From contig JAZGTN010000027.1 in assembly GCA_037783415.1 (NCBI GenBank), positions 868,001-932,000 of the forward strand: 64,000 nt of DNA, written 5' to 3'. The notes under the pieces were generated by a model that was given only the letters and a program-made list of their open reading frames with translations, was not told the DNA's origin and ran no database searches. Shown here piece after piece: positions 46,818-59,000 of this stretch (positions within the stretch are counted from its first letter, which is position 1; each line of letters starts with the position of its first letter). The position numbers and the translations under genes are program-made. This stretch comes from Leptasterias polaris. Its lineage: Eukaryota; Echinodermata; Asteroidea; Forcipulatida; Asteriidae.

Positions 46818-46937
46818 TGCAGCAGACTGACTGCGAAAAAATGTTTTTTCGAAGTTGAGACTGGGAGTGGGAAGCCGAATTTCAAACTGTAGACTTTTCC
46901 AATACACATTTTACGTTGTTTTAAAGAGCAAAGGAAG

Positions 46938-47069
46938 ATGAAGGACGTGTTTGCCATCGAAGATAAGGAGACTCTTAAACATGTCATCCGTCATGAGCTG
47001 AAACATATCGGTATAAAAGTGCCAAAAGAGAAGCGAAGTAGTGTTCGCTGTACACAAGGCCAAGGGAAG
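46938..47069 (+). CDS. ARHGAP11A: RhoGAP exon 1: start codon and N-terminus
   Basis: ATG preceded by AAAGGAAG (purine at -3), 44 codons, donor GTAAGT, phase 0. It reads MKDVFAIEDKETLKHVIRHE, then LKHIGIKVPKEKRSS. The human protein starts with a similar short helix followed by YGIKVKG, so this ATG is the best start; no in-frame ATG lies just upstream. Confidence 0.85.
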
Positions 47070-50000
47070 GTAAGTGCATGGAAATGTTGTGTATCTCCGA
47101 CATTTAAATTTGGCCAATGACTTAACACTATGACTACATTATGTACGCGGTATACCGATCGGTTACACAGGAATTGTTCAATGTTCTATGATTCTACTAA
47201 TGATTCTGAATAGTGTGTAGAGTACCATTTAGGCAGTTTTGTTTCTTTTTTTGTAATTAAAGTTATAATTTATAATAAACAATTTTACTTTATTAATTTA
47301 TTACTTATTAGTAAAAATAGTAGGCCCTAATACTGTCGTTTGACCAGTTCCGGATCATTGACCAGTTCCGGATCACTTAAACTTTGCAACAGCCACATAA
47401 TTAAATTACTTCTCACATTACCAATTTCTGTTGATATATGTGAAGAATACCATCCATTAAACCAACAAACCCCCCAAAAAGGTGCCAAACATCATCGACA
47501 AATAAATTATGGCAATTTTTCTGAAGTTTTTCGGCGATAATGATCATTATTTAAAAAAAAATATTTGGGTTGAAAAACGCTGTTAAAACTTCTCACCTTT
47601 CAAATTTGAACGCCAGGGCGAATAACATTTATGTAAAATGCTAAGAGTGTGTAAACAATATTTCACATAAATACTGAGCAGTCGCTTTTTTTTGTTTATA
47701 CGTTAAAATTACCGAAATCGTTTGTTGGGAGGCATCGTACCCTTGCCCAGTTCCGGATCACTCAATATGTTGGTGCGTAAAATAGTGGCGCACTCAGTAC
47801 AGTTAGTTAAAATCATACGGCTGTTGTAGAAAGTTTAGTCATTTCAGCTGCACTGGAAGCGTGCATTTTTATATTTCAAGGAATGTAAAACTACATGTAA
47901 TTCATCCAACAGCCGTCGATAACGTTGCATGTATTTTCAGTTTTATGAATTGGGATTGCAATAGAGGGCGCGCTACTGATTCGGAATAGATTCAACCGAT
48001 CCGGAACTGGTCAAACGGGTGACGATACTTTTCTCGAAGCCACTTCAAAAGTATTACTTTTGTTTGTTTAAAATGTTAAAGAGAATGCAACAAAAACATC
48101 GTGAATTCAAAAAGTGATCCGGAACTGGTCAAACGACTGTATAGCCTAATAATTTTAATTTGTTTATGAATTTTTGAACTTTAGTTTAGATTTATTTTAA
48201 ATAGTTGCAAATATAAAAAAAAAAACACCCAACAAATTCACTAAAAGGCTGTGGATACCGATAAACCTGGTGCCAGGTAAAATAAATTTATTTTAAGGTT
48301 ATTTAACACTGCAGAGACCGAGACCGTGACGTTACTTTTAATTTATATAAATACTAAATTTATAGTTTTACTTTTACAAACTTTTAGTTTGGTTGGATCA
48401 CACAGTAATACTACATTATAAGCCGACGCCTCCCTGATGACAACTGCACTTAAACAAATTGTTAGAACACAGATAAACCACTACTAGTATTTTTTATTAG
48501 TAAAGGAGTCATTGTAAAGGAGTCATAAATATCCAAATCAACTTCAATCTTTTAGAAAATCTGTATACTATTATTACTGTATTAACTAAGGAAAATCCAA
48601 TTATTTTCCATAAAGTAGGGAAAACTAGGGTCGTCTGCCGTTTTGCCGTGGACCTTGAGTCGTGAGACCAAGCTTGAACAATACCGTTCTCCTGCAGCAT
48701 GTGCAGGGGTAGCCAAATTGGCCAGCTATACAATATGACCGCTTTGTACAACTTATTGTAGGCAGTTGACAACAGGCGTCGGCTTTTAAGTTTTAGTGCC
48801 ACTGTTAGTGTTACTTAGTTTTAGGCTCATCACGGTTCCTGATGCTATGTGGGGCTAGGGCCAGAAAATGGGGAGAGTCCTGCGTAATGGCACTATTTAT
48901 GGAGCTATGTTGAACCACTTTTTGGTTTGGAGTTGGACGTAACTTGGCATATAAAATAATTTAGCACTCTTCATTATTGACGTCACTCATGCTCAAAATA
49001 CTCCGATGTAAGACAAACTTTTCACCACTCACGCGATCACTGTGCTGGTGCGCCAGACCACAGTCAGTAAACGCGAGTAAACATAAAACACTGACGAAAT
49101 TTAATATCTTGTCTGAGATCCAGGTGCTTGAGTAACGTCACTTGTTAAAAGCACTACATTGCAGAGTGCTATTATACCAGATAATGCCTGTACTTTAATT
49201 TTCAGTTGTGATTATTGTATTTTTTGTATTGAATTTGAATGTCTGGTTTGTTTACGCACTTCTCTGTTGGCTAGTTATAATCCTAATTAGAGCTAAAGCA
49301 GCAATACAATTACATGTGTTTTAACCTGGGTAACTTACAGCCTAAACCAATGTTTAAAAAAATGTAAGGTATACTTTTCTTCTTTCCATTTTTGTCCCAA
49401 CAAAAGGAACGGTCTACGTGCAAAACATCCATCTTTGGCAGTGCACTTGATGACATTCCCAACGTCTTTATTAGTAAGAGACCTGGATGCTTAGTGCCAA
49501 AGTAAGTCATTAGAGGAAAACAAAACCCAAGCCTGAAATCTCACAAAGGCCATTGCCTCCAAGCTTGAACCAACTACCAATAATCAACCTGAAACAGAAA
49601 ATCTTCCTTAACAAATTTATCAATATCTGCTTAGCTAACATTTAGAAAGAAAACCAGTCATGTGGCATGCTGTGGCGGATCAGTCAAGCGCACCTGACTC
49701 AAGCTCTGGTGTGTCTGATCAGCAGAGTGTGGGTTTGAGCTTTGAGTCCCAGTCTTGAGCCGTAGGTCCTTTGGTTAAATGTAATGCACGTAAAAGAACC
49801 CGGTACACTGATTGTTAAGGACCCACTCTCTGTTTCTGGCATGGTTGGTTATTCATATGCATACAACCGACCCTGCCTGTGTAGCCCCTGAGAAGAGTGT
49901 TTGTGCAGTACTCGTCAAGACAAGCAATGCAAACTACTTGCAATTTTCTTTTTCATCATTTTTGTTGCACATTATGTATCTTCAGATTTTTCAGCATAGA

Positions 50001-53000
50001 TAGCTCTTTTCTTGCAGTAACATCGTGCGTGTCTGTTTGGTTCATAATTGATACAACATTTGATCTCATTGCCCCTTTCTCATGCAGATTCTTAGTGGAG
50101 TGTGTGCAGTTCCTAGAAGACAATGTTGAGTCTGAGGGATTATTTAGAAAGCCAGGATCCAGAGCCAGGCAGAAGGATTTACAGGTATGTGCATTGATCT
50201 ACGTGCATGGACATTTACATTACCCCTTATGTCAGGGCTCAAAATTTATGCTGGAACGCAGGCCTGAGGCCAGTGATTTTAGCATCGAGCCAGTAAACTT
50301 ATGACAGGACAATTCCGGCAGTCTCAAAATTGAATAATATGACCTCACTTTATGTTCACATGTTGACTTCAAAATCTTGTAAGTATCTCAATTACGTTGA
50401 GCATTGAAATATACTTACCAATATGAGACAAATAAATTAAATCTTTACTTGGTGTTTGTCCAAATCAAAACAGTTTTCAATATTTAACTGTGTAGAAAAT
50501 TCTGTCTCGTTTGATTTTGATTTTGTAAAAGTAATTCTGGTCAAGTAAACATTTTGAACTGAAAGCTCTGTAGTCTTGAGGTTTTTCCCACCAAATTTGG
50601 GTCCTGCCTTATGGAAGTTTTTAATTGCCAAGCTCATAAAAGAAAAGAAAAAACTAGTAAAGAATGGTTGCATGTTTTACTCTGTTTAGGACCCAATTTC
50701 TTGGTGCTGCATGCCATTGCCACAAGCTAGGATGTAGCCCTTTATAGTTGCACAAAATACACACTTAAAACTCATGTATTTAGGAAGGAAATTTTATTTC
50801 ATGCATGGTTATTCCCCTTCATGCATTTTCTAACAAAACTGGGCACTCATACTGAATTAGTGACTGTTAATCTTAAGAATAGAATACAGTTCCATGAAAT
50901 TGGATGAAATTGTTTTGATTTGTATTGTATCCCTACCAACGTTTCCTTTTGTCCATAAAACAAGTTGGCAGTAATTCATAAAGGGTTATTGAATATTTCA
51001 CTCCATGCAGCTCAGCATTGAGAATGGCAACACAATCTCCAGCGATGCCAGTGTGAATGATGTGGCAGGCCTTTTCAAACTCTTCTTCCGAGAACTACCC
51101 GAGCCCCTCCTCAGTGGCAAACTGGCTGAGGCCCTCGGCAAGTGTTGCCAGCTGAGTGACACAGAGAAGCGATGTTATGCCATGCGTCTCCTCTGCCTCA
51201 CCCTCCCGTCCCTCCATCTCTCCACACTGTGCTTCATCCTGCAATTCTTGAAGAAGGTAGCAGCCAATGCAGACACCAACAAGATGGATGCCTCCAACCT
51301 TGCCCTCGTCATGATGCCCAATCTCATGAGGGGTTTAAGGAAGGAGAAAAGCAACACGGCCACCATCGAAAAGTACCTGAAGCTACAAACAGCTGTTGTG
51401 AAGCACCTGATTGAGAAAGCGGATGATGTCGGCATGGTTCCATATGACGTGATGGAGAAAGTTGAGAACTTTGGAAATCGATCTAGTGATTTGCTAGACT
51501 GGTTAACATCAGAAGATGAGTTAGACAAGAGTGATGAGACGACTCTGGAAGACCTTAAGAAAAACAGGAGGAGGAGGAGAAGCGGACCCATTCAAGGTAA
51601 GACGGGATAATTTAAGCCCGAGAATGACAAAACTTCTTAATTATGCTAGTGAGTTGTACTCCGTATGTGGTGAAATCAATACTGTAGTATCTGTCAGGAT
51701 CAAGATATCATCAAATTTTTGGTTACATTTATTTTGTTTTGACAGAGAAATATGTTATCTGAACTTAATCCTTACTTTAAGCATTGAAAAGAAGATTTAA
51801 AAAAAATAAAACTTTTGGAAGGATCTGCAAAAGTACAGGCATTTGCAGGGGTCGAAATTAAACTACAGTGCTCACTAGCCGGCAGGGACAGTGGAAATAA
51901 AAAGTTACTGGCCCGCCAGACAATCTGGTGGCCCAACACCATTTTGTATTTTAAAATCAGCAATGCGGGGGTTAGTGCACATGTACATAAGGGGGAAAAC
52001 ATTTTTGGGGTCCTGCCTTTTTGAAAAAAGGAAGGATTTTTTAGTTTTTTTAATGTTCGCCCTACTTTTTTTTCAAGACGACCGTCCAGGCTTTTTTAAA
52101 AGATGGTTGCCAGCCTCTTTTCCTGTGTGCTTTTCGGTGTGCTAAATTAAAAAAATACGATCCTAATTATTTTATATAAAAATAAAATAAAAAACCCAGA
52201 GATCGTCAAAATCAGGGCTCGAATTTTACACTGGACCACAGGCCCGAGGCCAGTAATTTTAGTGTCGGGCCAGTAAACTTATGACCTAACAAGTCCGATG
52301 GTCTTGTGTTTTTCAATTGAATAACAGAAACACATTATGTTCAAGTGTTGACTTTGGGTCTAATAAATTATCTTTCAATTCTATGAGTAATCAAGTATAC
52401 TCTTCCCTTACTTGTCTCAGTTCTGGTTCATATAAAAGCAGTCAAATGCATGTTAAACTGTGGCAACAAGGTTTTTTTTCTTTTCACATTTTGAATCAGG
52501 TCTTGTAAAAAAATGTCTGGTCCAGTAAAGATTTTGAGCTACAAGCCCTGTAGTCTTGTGGATTTTCTCCCCAAATTCGAGCCCTGAAAATGGCGCCCTT
52601 TATATGACGACATCGGACGTGAAAGCAAAAACATTTGAGATAATCCTTTTCTTTAAAAAAAATGTTATTAACCCCTGGGCCCCGACACTATCTAAGGAGA
52701 ATGATTGACATCCATTTCGGTCAAAACAACCTTACTGTAAAGCTAATTCAAAACCTACCATTTGTTATACATTTTGCTTTGTGCGCCGCGCCAAAAACAT
52801 CTGAGAGATATGCCGCACAGTGTGGGATTTTAGAAAGCTGGATATGCGTTGGTGATCGGACACGTGCACAAACTTTTCAAAACGCTAAAAAAAAGCTTTA
52901 AAAAGAATGCGTTTTTGGACGATCTTATCCCCTAATTTCTGCCCTAAATAGTACCTCTTCCATCAACAACCATTTTCATGGATTTGTGATTAGAGGATCC

Positions 53001-56000
53001 GTTGTTTAGAACTTCGTTTGCAATAAAATCATCGAGATTCAACGATCGGTCGACAACGCACATTGCAAATTCAATGAACAAATTCAATGAACTTTGCCCC
53101 GCCTCGCCCTCTATCGGCAAAAGTTGTCAATGTTTGAATATCCTTCATCCAAGGCTGTATATTGTACCAATCTGCAGGCGTGCGGCACCACTATGCGGCA
53201 CCACTGTGCGGCAATTCTTTACTCGGCTCGAACGTGTACTGCGTTGGAGTCTAGCCAAACTCTCTTGCAGTCTTATAAATATGGTAATTATCAACGGCCA
53301 TCAACGGCCAATCACAGCGTGCGGAATATTGATTAGCTTGGACTTTGGACCTCGCTGTTGTTACGTGCGTGTCATGCACTATGCATGGACTACCGGTCTG
53401 CTGGTGTGTGGTGGTGGCTGGATGGGCCACCGAAAGTTGTGGGGCCCGGGCCGATGCACGCGCAGCAGATACTCGGCAGTCAGAAACATGTGGTTGTGTG
53501 CATCATGTTTTGAAATGAACGATCGCTATTCCAATTTGCGGTTTGGAAGTCAGGCTTGGCTTGTCGGCTACTCGTTTGATTGTGTTTAGTGCAGGCTAAA
53601 AATAGTTTGTTTGTATTTTTGGGCGGGGCGGCCAATTATCTAATTTTTAGCAGGGCGGCATTAAACGGACTTTTCTCACTGTCCCACCGGGCTATCGTTT
53701 TTGGGGTAATCGGTGGCCCGGAGATAATTTCACTGGTAGCGGGCCAGCGGTAATTTCGACCCCTGATTTGATTTTAGGATTTTTTCAAAAACTCCATGAC
53801 CCTCCAAATTTTATTGGAGGAAGTGCTTGAGGCAGCAGTCACCAAAGAGAGAAAGAAATAGTCCGCATTGATTCCAAACCCGTAGCTTTGTGTTTCTCAT
53901 GATGCACAGAGTCCGTAAACCTCCTAATGAGTTGTAATATCCAAGAGGTTTTGTTCTAGAATAAGGGAGGAGAACCCAGGCCCGCAAGCTACTTTCATAT
54001 TCTTAAAATCTCATCCATGAATGTAGGAGTGCAATAAACCAATAGCAACTATAACATAACACCCTGGAAAATGATTCCTATTTCAGTTTTGTAGAAAAAT
54101 TGCCATCCATTTACAAATTAATCTACATTACTTTCTTAAAACTGTTTCCTTCATGTGCAGGTCTAATGAGTGGCATAGGGCAGAGTCTGGGTTTACTGAA
54201 GTCTGGTGTTGGTAGTGCTACTGTAAAAACATCCGCTGTAGATGACATTGAGAATCCATCGTTCCTTGGTGAGTTTCTTTATATGTAACCCTCCTACTGT
54301 TGATAACAATTTGCAGTGAGTTGTCCAACCATTTTAAAACCATTCAACTGTATGGGTTGTGTATGGTGGCACAACTGTGCACAGAACTAACTTGTTTTAC
54401 ATGTTTGATACATTCACCACATGCTATTACATTGCATGCTGGCTGGCATAGACTATCCATAGAGCTGTGGTTTATCCATAATTCATAAAATGTCTGGGAC
54501 AGTTTATCCATTCTGATTGGTAGAGCGGCCATGTTTAAACATGTGGTATAAACATGGTCAGGAGTGTTTAAACATGGCCAGAGGAAATTGAGTCAAAATA
54601 GGGCACTATCAGATGACTGCGTGGCCCAATTTAAGTTGGTAGGTCACATATTTGGCTTGCACAAGTTTGAAACTTGCGTGCAGTAGTTTGAAACTTAAGC
54701 GCCCAAGTTTGAAGCTTGTGCTAGGTGCTACTTAGCGAAATTCAATGTAGAGTCGAGGTGAGGTGAGCCTAAGTTAATGTCAGATATGTTCTTAACTTTT
54801 AAAAGTTTGTGTTTGTTCTGAATTGAAAGGTATTTATGCATGGGAATAAAAGAGTGGTGTCTCAGTCTTGAAATCTTGCAGAGTCATGGCTGTACAATAA
54901 AGGACCTCACCTTGGCCTTGGCCTTTTATTGCTTGGCCACAACCCTGCAAGTTTTAAAAGGCTGCTGTTATAGACCATGTTACCTTTGTTTACAGAGTGG
55001 TGACCTTGCACATTCTTAAGCGTTTCCTGCCGGGCAAGATACTACACAGGCTATATGGGAAAATTTACATTTTGTGTCATAATTTTCACATAAATTCAAA
55101 ATTTACAAAAGCAACAGCTGTACACCTTTTGAGATGTCCCCCCTTTCTTCATATCAAAAGTTGAGAAAAATCAGACGGTGCAATCTCCATAAAACATAAG
55201 ATTTGTTGTTTTCTTCCATTGAGCTGTGTACAAATGTGCCTGCAGGAAGTCCAGGCTCTGTGGTTCTTTTGTAAACATGTGATGTCACAGGTCACATCGT
55301 CTATATTCCCTTATTGAAAGTGCTCATAGTGCTTGTAATTTGTTCATGACTCTGAGTAGATCTAAATGCTTGTTATTGTATCTGATCTAACTCTTGCAAT
55401 AATTTGATTTTGGTACATTTGCAGGTGAGACTCCACGAATACTGAGATCTAGCAAGAGAAAAGCCAGTGACGATCTAAGCACACTCTCCTCTGTCAAAAG
55501 GTAAACAACACTATAGCATATTTGCATCAAATATCTACTGAGGAGGGTGGGGGCGGGGGCTGCTTCACTATAACTTAGGGCTGCTTCACTATAAAGACGG
55601 ATGATGTTATGTATGTGTTTTTTAAATTCACTTAATAGATCCACATCAGAAACTCCTGTCTCTATATTTTCTGGAAGTGTCTTAAACATTTCTTACTCAC
55701 AACACTCTAGTTATTTTCCTATTCTTGTTCAGCGCTTTGATCTCTCTTGTAAAAACACTTTATAAATACTTTTACTATTATTATTATTGATTTTACTTTT
55801 ACCGCCCACAGAAAGGCTATGCTCCATCAGTTGACCTCTGATCCTCATTATAGCAAACCAGGCCTTAATCTGCATAAAGAGGGTCGCCACACTGTGACTG
55901 ACTCTCCTATTACACCAATACGACCAACTAAACCAGCACTGGGAGAAGTCGGTAGGTGAACATCAAAATCAAAACTCAGTCATTGAAAATTCATGAGGAG

Positions 56001-59000
56001 TAGTTTGGAAATTGGTTAATGAGATGTACAAATATTTTTATTAAAATAGGTGTCCATGTTGGTTCTATTATTTTTTTTTTACACATGTTTTTCTTTCATC
56101 TTTGCTTAAAAAGATAACATAAATTCAATTGTGTTTTTTCTTATTTTATGAAAACATTTTGGAAATTTGCGAGAACATGTTGCCTGTTAATTGCCTACGC
56201 GACATATCCCTAAGTAAGCTTTCAGGTTACAAAATTTTATTTATTTTTAAGGGATGTACAAAGAAAAGTTAACATTTTGTGAATTGACTTTTACTTTATT
56301 ATTTAGCAAACTAAATAATGCATGATTGATGTATGCTCTAATTGTTCTCAGATGCTGTTACAGAAGACGGGTCGACTGTCTTCAAGTTCCAAACGCCATC
56401 TATCAAGTTTGCTGATGAATCCTTTGCAAGTTTCTCTGCTACTCCTGGGGCAGGCTGTGCTGACATGACCGGACGGATGTCTGGAAAAAAGTCTGGAAAA
56501 CTCAACCCCCTTACAAAGCAAACTGGCAAAAAGTATAAAAGGTGGGATTTAGTTTTATGACTCAGAAGAAACTGTTGGTCCTCTAGACAGGGCTGGAATT
56601 TCACGACGGCCACGACGGCCATTGCCCTCCAAGCGGCCATGATGCCCCTTGCTCATTCATACAAAGTTTTTTTTAATAACAACTAAATAAAAACTACCAG
56701 ATAATTCCTTTCCAGTTTTTTGTGTGTGTGGTATTATTTCAAAACCTTTTAGAAAATGCAAACTTGTTAATAACACAATCTTTAACTTGACTCAAATTGC
56801 CCTCTCTCTTATTTCTAGGCGGTCTGGAGTAACCCAAGTAGAGATGAGCACACCTCGGTCAGTTCGCGGCAGCAACACCCCCAAATCTGGCAGTGTTTAC
56901 AATTCAATCAAGAAAAGACTTGGCCACAAGCATACTCACACACAGGTAAGGTTTGGCTAACAAATGCAGTCTTAGCTTGGAACTTACCCAAACACAGTCA
57001 AGTTTAGGGTTCAATATCTTCACAGTAGTCAGTCTTTAAAGGCACTGGACACGTTTGGTAATTACTCAAAATATATATTAGCATAAAACTTACTTGGTAA
57101 CGAGCAACGGAGAGCTGTTGATAGTATACACATTTTGAGAAACGACTCCCTCTGAAGTAACATAGTTTTTGAGAAAGAGGTAATTTCTCACTAAAATATT
57201 TGAATCTGAAAAAGACTTAAGGCCTGAAGCTTTTTTTTCAGGCAGCTGAAAGCACACAAATTTGTGCAACAAGGGTGTTTTTTCTTTTATTATTTTCTTG
57301 CAACTTTGGTGACCAATTGAGCCAAAATTTTCACAGGTTTGTTACTTTATGCATATGTTGGGATACACCAAGTGAGAATACTGGTCTTTGACAATTACCA
57401 AACGTGTCCAGTGCCTTTAATGTACACAGCCACTGCACCAATAGTGGGGCAAGGGGCAGTATTTTTTTGATGCAGTTAATTTATTTTAGCTCGAGTTATG
57501 GTTGTTATTATGTTTCCCTCCTTCTCGTTAGCCTATTCTAAAGAGCCACTAGGTAGATAGATAGAAAGATAAGCAGGGACTTGAAGAAGCTTAGAAACAG
57601 CTGTTCCCTATACATACTTTAAGGGTTTCAAGGTTAAGGATTGCAAGTACATGCACTCTGTTTTTGTTTTTAGAAAATAGATACATGTATGCATTATTAA
57701 TATTTGAACTTATTGGGAGACCATAGAGACCGGCAGGCTGCAAATAGCAAATAGACTCTTTCATTGATTACAGCAGTTTACGATATTACACATAATGCAA
57801 TTCAGTCTACCATAAAATAAAACAAATCTCTGATTCAACCCAACAACACAACTATTTTCACTGAAATGGAACTATTTTGCCATCAGCATGATGTGATTAC
57901 AAATGCAGAACAGCATGGTCTGTAAAGGGTCAAAGAGCATTCTGTTAAATATTTTAATGAATTTTGGATTGGACTGTAGTTCTAATGATATTTATAATGT
58001 CTCTTTTTTGTTACAGCCAACTCCGATAAGTCTAAATGACATGCCTGATAAGTCGGTAGGATGGCGACTTGCTAACCCACCAACAAAAGATGGGAAAGCT
58101 GAGATCGACAACCTGGCTCTTGGTTGTTCACCCTCTCTAAAGAGAACTCCAATTATGAGACGGCGACAGCCAAGAAAAAAGACCCCTAGTTCTCCAGCAG
58201 TGCTCTTCTCATCATCTCTTGCCAAGCCCACAACTGAACAAGGGAATCAAGTTCAGAAGTCATTGGTACATGTCAGAGGTGAAGGGTCAGGGGATGGGGT
58301 TGCAGATTCAGACTCACCTAAGGTATATGTAGTTGATTTACAGTCCACTGTGGTGTGTTCAAATGCGTCTTGGAATGATACTGCATCTCATGACTGCAAT
58401 CAGAATGGCATTGGAAATGATATGAAAGAGACTTTTAGTAAAGATACTGATGAGTGTATCAGTGGTATCCCTACTGGACCGGAAAACAGAGGTGTGAGTG
58501 AGGAATTGGTGCACACTGAAAACCAGGAAACTACTACAGCGGAAGTAAACAAGGAATCAATTTCTGTTGGGCCATGTGGGGTCAGCAACACAGTAATTGC
58601 TACGGAGCAGCAGTCATTTCAGCATTCTATCAGCCAGCAGAGTCTATCAAGCGTCCTGTCTCAAGTCAGTGTCTCCAGTACCAAATCCGTCTTTAGCATA
58701 GAGTGTGAGGACGAGTTAAGGGATGTCAGAGGTATGACAGCATCTGAAGATTCTAATGATGTCATCATACAGAATGACAAGACACTCTGCGAAGCACTCA
58801 CTCCTGCACTGAAAGATCAAGTCCTCCAAGTTTGCCCCGGAAATATGGAGACCTTACCTGCTGTAACAGAGGACACAAACGATAATATGCCTGTGTTTAC
58901 TGAAGGATTTGATGGGACAGATGGGGTTAATGGCAACCCAACGGCTGGGATGGGCAGCATGCTCAGTCTTGACAGTGTGTTTACAGCAGACTCTGCTATG

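Larger units (their letters stand above)
41192..46937 (+). other. ASPP 3' UTR/flank and intergenic region
   Basis: After the ASPP stop come four palindromic MITEs (41485-41985 and 42495-42650). Then about 2.8 kb of AT-rich sequence is nearly free of repeats, with AATAAA at 43200-43205 and 44818-44823 as possible poly(A) signals. A degenerate MITE lies at 44135-44275, an inverted-repeat element at 45487-45890 and a dispersed repeat at 46092-46290. The last 250 nt before 46938 is the likely promoter and 5' UTR of the ARHGAP11A-like gene. The transcript end of ASPP cannot be fixed from sequence alone. Confidence 0.55.
51597..54160 (+). other. RhoGAP intron 4
   Basis: Mostly occupied by a 1.9-kb hAT-like element (51846-53765) that itself carries a second one (52213-52586). 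Confidence 0.75.

Noticed and set aside
53002..53589. 195-codon frame inside the 1.9-kb hAT-like element
   Set aside because: No hAT dimerisation or catalytic motifs visible; the element looks non-autonomous.
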